This document shows, piece after piece, positions 63,201-64,000 of a stretch of 64,000 nucleotides of DNA (position 1 is its first letter; every line of letters begins with the position of its first letter). A program made the translations under genes and the position numbers. The DNA lies in contig NZ_FLSP01000034.1 of NCBI RefSeq assembly GCF_900091315.1, positions 16,054 to 80,053 of the forward strand, read 5' to 3'. This DNA is from Streptomyces sp. DI166 (GTDB taxonomy: Bacteria > Actinomycetota > Actinomycetes > Streptomycetales > Streptomycetaceae). The notes under the pieces were generated by a model that saw only the letters and a program-made list of their open reading frames with translations, made no database searches and had not been told where the DNA came from.

Positions 63201-64000
63201 TCTGGGAGGCGGTCGAGCGCGAGGATCTGGAGTCGCTGGCCGGGGAGTTGGACCTGGAGGCCGAGGTGGTGGGCCAGGTACTGCCCGCCCTGACCTCCTG
63301 GCACCGCCGGAGCCGGGAACAGGCCGAGTACGACCGGTCCCGGTACCGGGTGCGCTGGCAGCCAATAAGCGGGATGAGCCGCAGTACCACGTTGGAGGGG
63401 CGCTGGCTGTTGGTTGCCCCCGCCGGGCTCGCCGAGGACCCCTGGGCCGTGTCGGTCCGGGACGCCCTGACTAGCGCGGGTGCCGACGTCGAACTGCTGA
63501 CTTCGGCGACCGGAGCGGACCGAGTCTCGGTCGCAGGGCTCCTTGCGGGCATCGGGCCCGTCGCGGGCGTGGTGTCGTTGCTCGCCCTCGCCGACGGCGC
63601 GTGCGACGGCACTCCTGCGGCCGTCTCCGCCACTCTCACCCTCGTTCAGGCGCTCGGCGATGCCGGGGTGACGGCGCCGTTGTGGGCCGCGACGCGGGGC
63701 GGGGTGTCGGTGAGCCGGGCCGACGGTGCGCCCGATCCTGTCCAGGGCGCCGTGTGGGGCCTTGGGCGAGTTGCCGCACTGGAGATCCCCGGGCGTTGGG
63801 GCGGTCTCATCGACCTCCCCGACTCCCTTGACGCGAAGGCGAGTTCCGCACTGGCGGTTGTGCTGGCCGGGTTGGGGGAGGAGGACCAGGTCGCGGTCCG
63901 GGCGTCCGGTGTGTTCGGGCGGCGGTTGGAGCGCGTGCCTGCCGGTGACGGTTCCGTGTGGCGGCCGCGGGGGTCGGTGTTGGTGACGGGTGGTACGGGT
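51263..64000 (+). CDS. Modular type I PKS, 3'-truncated by window edge (PKS4)
   Basis: Open in frame 2 from ATG 51263 to the end of the window, 4246 codons without a stop. GGAG lies 6 nt before the start, which is 105 bp after PKS3. The N-terminal docking helix (SSEKVVEALRASL, then RENERLRKANQQLEQ) differs in class from those of PKS2 and PKS3 and suits the Asp-rich tail of PKS3. Modules: KS-AT(malonyl)-KR-ACP, KS-AT(malonyl)-KR-ACP, then KS-AT(malonyl)-KR cut at the NADPH loop (VLVTGGTG). The two complete KRs carry LDD, hence B-type. All KS active sites read DTACSSS. The second ACP has GVDSL where the others have GFDS. These modules would lay down a 1,3-polyol stretch. Confidence 0.96.
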   Translation, partial: MSSEKVVEALRASLRENERLRKANQQLEQARTEPVAIVAMACRWPGGADTPEDFWRLLADGTDAMTGFPADRGWDLDTLLQHDDGRGSAAAQGGFVRDADRFDAAFFGISPREALAMDPQQRLLLEVAWETVERAGLAPAALRGSSTGVFVGASNQEYGSGLRAIPEEVEGHILTGNTGSVVSGRVAYTMGLEGPAVTVDTACSSSLVALHLAVHALRAGECSLALAGGVAVMSTPGAFVEFSRQGGMATDGRCKPFAEAADGTGWGEGAGLLLLERLSDARRNGHPVLAVIRGSAVNQDGASNGLTAPNGPSQRRVIRAALASAGLSAADVDAVEAHGTGTTLGDPIEAQALLATYGQDRERPLWLGSVKSNIGHTQAAAGVAGVMKMVLAMRHGVLPRTLHVDAPSSHVDWSAGAVELLTENREWDTPEGRPRRAGVSSFGISGTNAHVVLESVAAESGAGAEAVGGFGGVVVWPLSARGEGALRAQAGRLLESVAGGVPGSVADVGWSLASTRSVFEDRAVVVGADWDELRSGLGALAAGEPHARVVRGGVVRGRTALLFAGQGSQRLGMGRELYAAYPVFAAAFDAVDAELSFDLKAVVFGGDADRLQRTEFAQPALFALEVALFRLLESLGVRPDVLAGHSIGEIAAAYVAGVWSLADACRLVAARGRLMQALPAGGVMVAVQASEGEVLPLLTGEVGIAAVNGPNAVVVAGAAEAVNSVVSHFREQGRKVTALRVSHAFHSPLMEPMLAEFREVAASLTYDRPRLPVVSTVTGLPATDDELTSPQYWVDHVRRTVRYADAVRTLADDHTTARFLELGPDGTLSALAQAVLPSAAPEVEQHVVVPALRKEGPEPVALLSAVGALHAAGLTPDWSALFPGAKAVALPTYAFQRQRYWLADVAATVDDEGGRGEAVDSAFWAAVCKGDVRELAGRLALDPDVLAPVLPALTAWHHSSVRRSTAASWQYREMWTPLDVREGSPTGEWLLPYCADDEEAAETAAAVASAFVAAGAEARTLPVAPDADRAHIAAALGESESSTTVLSLLALTETPHPAHDEVPLGLHLNTLLVQALAESGTGARLWAATRSAVSVGAADPLTRPVQATTWGLGRTVAVEHPDLWAGLLDLPARLDERTLTRLVACTNGEDNELAVRDSAVFARRLVRVVRDDNDDRPEPRLTGTTLITGGTGVIGAHVARHLARQGAEHLLLVSRRGPEAAGADELRRELEELGAEVTVAACDPADRAALDALLASLPADRPLTAVLHMAGALDDAPLTAMDPERYATVLRAKLLAAANLDEATRELGEQVRTFVLFSSIAGALGAAGQAGYAAGNAHLDALARARRAAGLPATSVAWGPWAGGGMADDPAVLARLRRGGLTPMEAEPALIALGRVLAHDDTWALVSDIDWARIAEGRRGLPGGALFSRIPEAAQALAPTEDAHGGGLRGELAPLGPDERRQVLLKLVRTSAATALGHPTLESIRPTRAFQDCGFDSLTAVELRNLLTTATGLPLPTTLVFDHPTPVALADHLLHVLDDGTLPTVTAQVRGTAEDEPIAIVAMACRYPGRVGSPEDLWDLISSGGDAVSAFPADRGWDLEALHDPDSRRPGTSYVDEGGFLDGATQFDAAFFGISPREAVAMDPQQRLLLEASWEVVERAGLDPRSLRGSSTGLFVGCGHQGYGTGLTDVPDDVRGHLLTGSAASLASGRVAYALGLEGPALTVDTACSSSLVALHLAVQALRNGECDLALAGGVTVMSTPGVFVEFSRQRGLAADGRCKAFAENADGTGWSEGVGILLVERLSDARRNGHRVLAVVRGSAVNQDGASNGLTAPNGPSQQRVIRAALASAGLSPADVDAVEAHGTGTTLGDPIEAQALLATYGQGRERPLWLGSVKSNIGHTQAAAGVAGVMKMVLAMRHGVLPRTLHVDEPTSHVDWSAGAVELLTEAREWPVGEDRPRRAAVSAFGLSGTNAHVVLEEADGGLPVPDPRPPADLVPWTVSARSDAALRAQATRLAAHLRAHPEATPAQIGHALATSRSLFEHRAVVMGDDRAGLLAALDAVGRGEPLPAAVVGTAGTEGGVAFLFAGQGSQRLGMGRELHAAFPEFADAFDAACAHLDNQLGRSLRDIVFGDDEATLNRTEFTQPALFAFEVALFRLVESWGIRPDILAGHSIGQLAAAHVAGVWSLEDACRLVAARGRLMQALPEGGAMVAVEASEDEVLPLIGERVGIAAVNGPRAVVVSGAAEAVESVAAHFREQGRKVTALRVSHAFHSPLMEPMLRDFLRVAESLTYHRPHIPIVSDLTGTLADPGELCAAGYWTAHVRQPVRFADDIRRLREQGVTRYLELGADGTLTALARACLDDPAAGTLTAPLLVPALRKDRPEIPALYDALARLHVHGVDIDWTPAFGAPPGAPAVDLPTYPFQRERYWLDGTAPDAPARRTAADTVDDRFWEAVECEDVDTLTHTLGIPADEIGTVVPALASWRRRQRQQTAVDALSYRVTWQPATTTSDGGDEPADSRWLLLLPGTPADGDPAPDAVVTALGGPDRVAVLELTENDRTDRAALADRLRTATADHPVRGVLALTHLAATQGLPLGPAVVATLLQASGDVGFQGRVWALTRGAVSVGRSDGAPDPAQAAVWGLGRVAALEYPDRWGGLLDLPDTLDRRATAHLRTALLSSGPEDQLAVRPSGVFGRRLERVAPDDGAAWQPRGTVLVTGGTGALGARVARWAAEQGAEHLVLVSRRGPDAPGVTDLRGELESAGARVTVVACDVADREALAGLLAEHPVDAVVHTAGVLDDGVIDALSPERFAGVLRAKALAALHLDELTRDRDLDAFVLFSSMAGTLGTTGQGNYAAANAFLDALAERRRAAGLSATSVAWGPWADGGMADEEVVAWRMHRGGVLPLQPDLGILALARAVGASRAAAVMVADIRWGEYAPPFTMTRPSPLIESLPEARAAVEDAGAASERFGRGDGSGLRDQLTGLTPAEQERVLLEMVRLCAAGVLGYSGASAVPAERAFRDLGVDSLTAVELRGTLALATGVPLAATVVFDYPTPVALARYLREQLLGELGESESTTAGAVTASDDPVVIVGMACRFPGGVSDPEGLWRLLSEGGDAVGPFPADRGWDVSALYDPDGGRPGTSYVDVGAFLEGAGRFDAGFFGMSPREALAADPQQRLLLETSWEALERAGIAPRGLRGSRTGVFAGTNGQDYAGVLLASDEDVEGYVGTGSAASVLSGRVSYVLGLEGPAVTVDTACSSSLVALHLAVQALRAGECDLALAGGVTVMSTPGAFVEFSRQRGLAADGRCKAFAEGADGTGWGEGVGVLVVERLSDARRLGHRVLAVVAGSAVNQDGASNGLTAPNGPSQQRVIRAALAGAGLKPSDVDAVEAHGTGTSLGDPIEAQALLATYGQDRPDERPLWLGSVKSNIGHTQAAAGVAGVIKMVLALRHGVLPRTLHVDELSSRVDWSAGAVEVLTEPQDWPGVEGRTRRAGVSAFGVSGTNAHVVLAEAPVEDAVDETPVDVDGLVPWVVSGRTAAALREQAGRLAEFVASGEGVSLAGVASSLVRSRSLFEHRAVVWGGDREELLRGLVAVASGEVAVNSVNGLARRDVRTAFLFAGQGSQRLGMGRELYEAYPVFADAFDAVCAHLDAELTRPLREVVFGEDQELLNRTEFAQPALFALEVALFRLLESLGVRPDVLAGHSIGEIAAAYVAGVWSLADACRLVAARGRLMQALPDGGAMVAVQASEGEVLPLLTGEVGIAAVNGPNAVVVAGAAEAVNSVLSRFREQGRKVTALRVSHAFHSPLMEPMLADFRKVAESLTYEQPKLQIISTVTGEEATGDELTSPDYWVQHVRATVRFADAVQALAEQGVGRFLELGPDGTLSALTQGCLEETAPAIPVLRKDRPEADSLLTALARLHVDGADVDWAAQLPTTAPVPLPTYAFQHETYWPAPTRTEKATGAGEIDARFWEAVEREDLESLAGELDLEAEVVGQVLPALTSWHRRSREQAEYDRSRYRVRWQPISGMSRSTTLEGRWLLVAPAGLAEDPWAVSVRDALTSAGADVELLTSATGADRVSVAGLLAGIGPVAGVVSLLALADGACDGTPAAVSATLTLVQALGDAGVTAPLWAATRGGVSVSRADGAPDPVQGAVWGLGRVAALEIPGRWGGLIDLPDSLDAKASSALAVVLAGLGEEDQVAVRASGVFGRRLERVPAGDGSVWRPRGSVLVTGGTG
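51360..55870 (+). other. PKS4 module 1: KS-AT(malonyl)-KR(B)-ACP
   Basis: KS about 51360-52620. AT about 52945-53970 (GHSIGEIAAAYVAG, HAFH). KR about 54140-55510 with ALDD and catalytic GYAAGN (Gly for the usual Ala before Asn). ACP about 55620-55870 (CGFDSL). No DH. Predicted unit: beta-hydroxy acetate. Confidence 0.9.
55925..60470 (+). other. PKS4 module 2: KS-AT(malonyl)-KR(B)-ACP
   Basis: KS about 55925-57200. AT about 57515-58560 (GHSIGQLAAAHVAG, HAFH). KR about 58740-60090 with VLDD and NYAAAN. ACP about 60230-60470, with GVDSL at the phosphopantetheine site. Predicted unit: beta-hydroxy acetate. Confidence 0.9.
60540..64000 (+). other. PKS4 module 3 (partial): KS-AT(malonyl)-KR...
   Basis: KS about 60540-61810. 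AT about 62125-63145 (GHSIGEIAAAYVAG, HAFH). KR structural half from about 63330, reaching TGGTG at the window edge. There is no DH between AT and KR. KR type and everything downstream cannot be seen. Confidence 0.85.

Overview
The window is a fragment of a modular type I polyketide gene cluster from a high-GC actinomycete, most likely Streptomyces. This rests on the very high G/C in third codon positions, GTG and TTG starts, overlapping stop/start codons, and the style of the PKS docking domains. It enters inside one PKS gene (position 1) and leaves inside another (position 64000), so the loading module, the thioesterase and the rest of the cluster lie outside.

Layout: (i) 1-23381, two co-directional PKS genes with five modules. 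Four carry methylmalonyl-type ATs, the fifth a malonyl-type AT with DH and KR. (ii) 23437-24423, a Gfo/Idh/MocA oxidoreductase that may be a deoxysugar ketoreductase. (iii) 24428-25030, gene debris: the C-terminal end of a LuxR-type regulator on the minus strand against the C-terminal end of a cytochrome P450 on the plus strand, the latter with a 1-nt frameshift. (iv) 25140-34276, a tight seven-gene plus-strand operon: PEP-utilising/dikinase-like enzyme, nucleotidyltransferase, extended SDR, NDK-like protein, AfsA-type butenolide synthase, UbiA-like membrane protein and nitroreductase. A strong hairpin terminator ends it. (v) 34332-39050, minus strand: an ABC-2 exporter pair and two P450s. (vi) 39051-39462, a divergent promoter region with two PAS-LuxR-like boxes and seven tandem 9-bp repeats. 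(vii) 39463-64000, two further PKS genes with five malonyl-type modules, the last cut by the window edge.

How the genes fit together: docking-type termini support the order PKS1, PKS2, PKS3, PKS4. The visible chain segment would be four propionate units each carrying a hydroxyl, then two alkenes, one saturated unit and at least two more hydroxylated acetate units, with a third likely. That suggests a polyol macrolide or related compound, further modified by the P450s and perhaps a sugar, and exported by the ABC pair. I cannot name the product.

The most unusual part is the AfsA-centred operon. AfsA enzymes join dihydroxyacetone phosphate to a beta-ketoacyl thioester to start gamma-butyrolactone hormones. 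Here the AfsA sits with several phosphate- and nucleotide-handling enzymes and a UbiA-like protein. That combination recalls the salinipostin (spt) operon and the cyclipostin-type phosphotriester butyrolactones. Finding it inside a macrolide-type PKS cluster is the main lead.

PKS3 has an apparent frameshift near 50010-50018 inside its last KR. It must be resolved (error or real) before the cluster is called functional.
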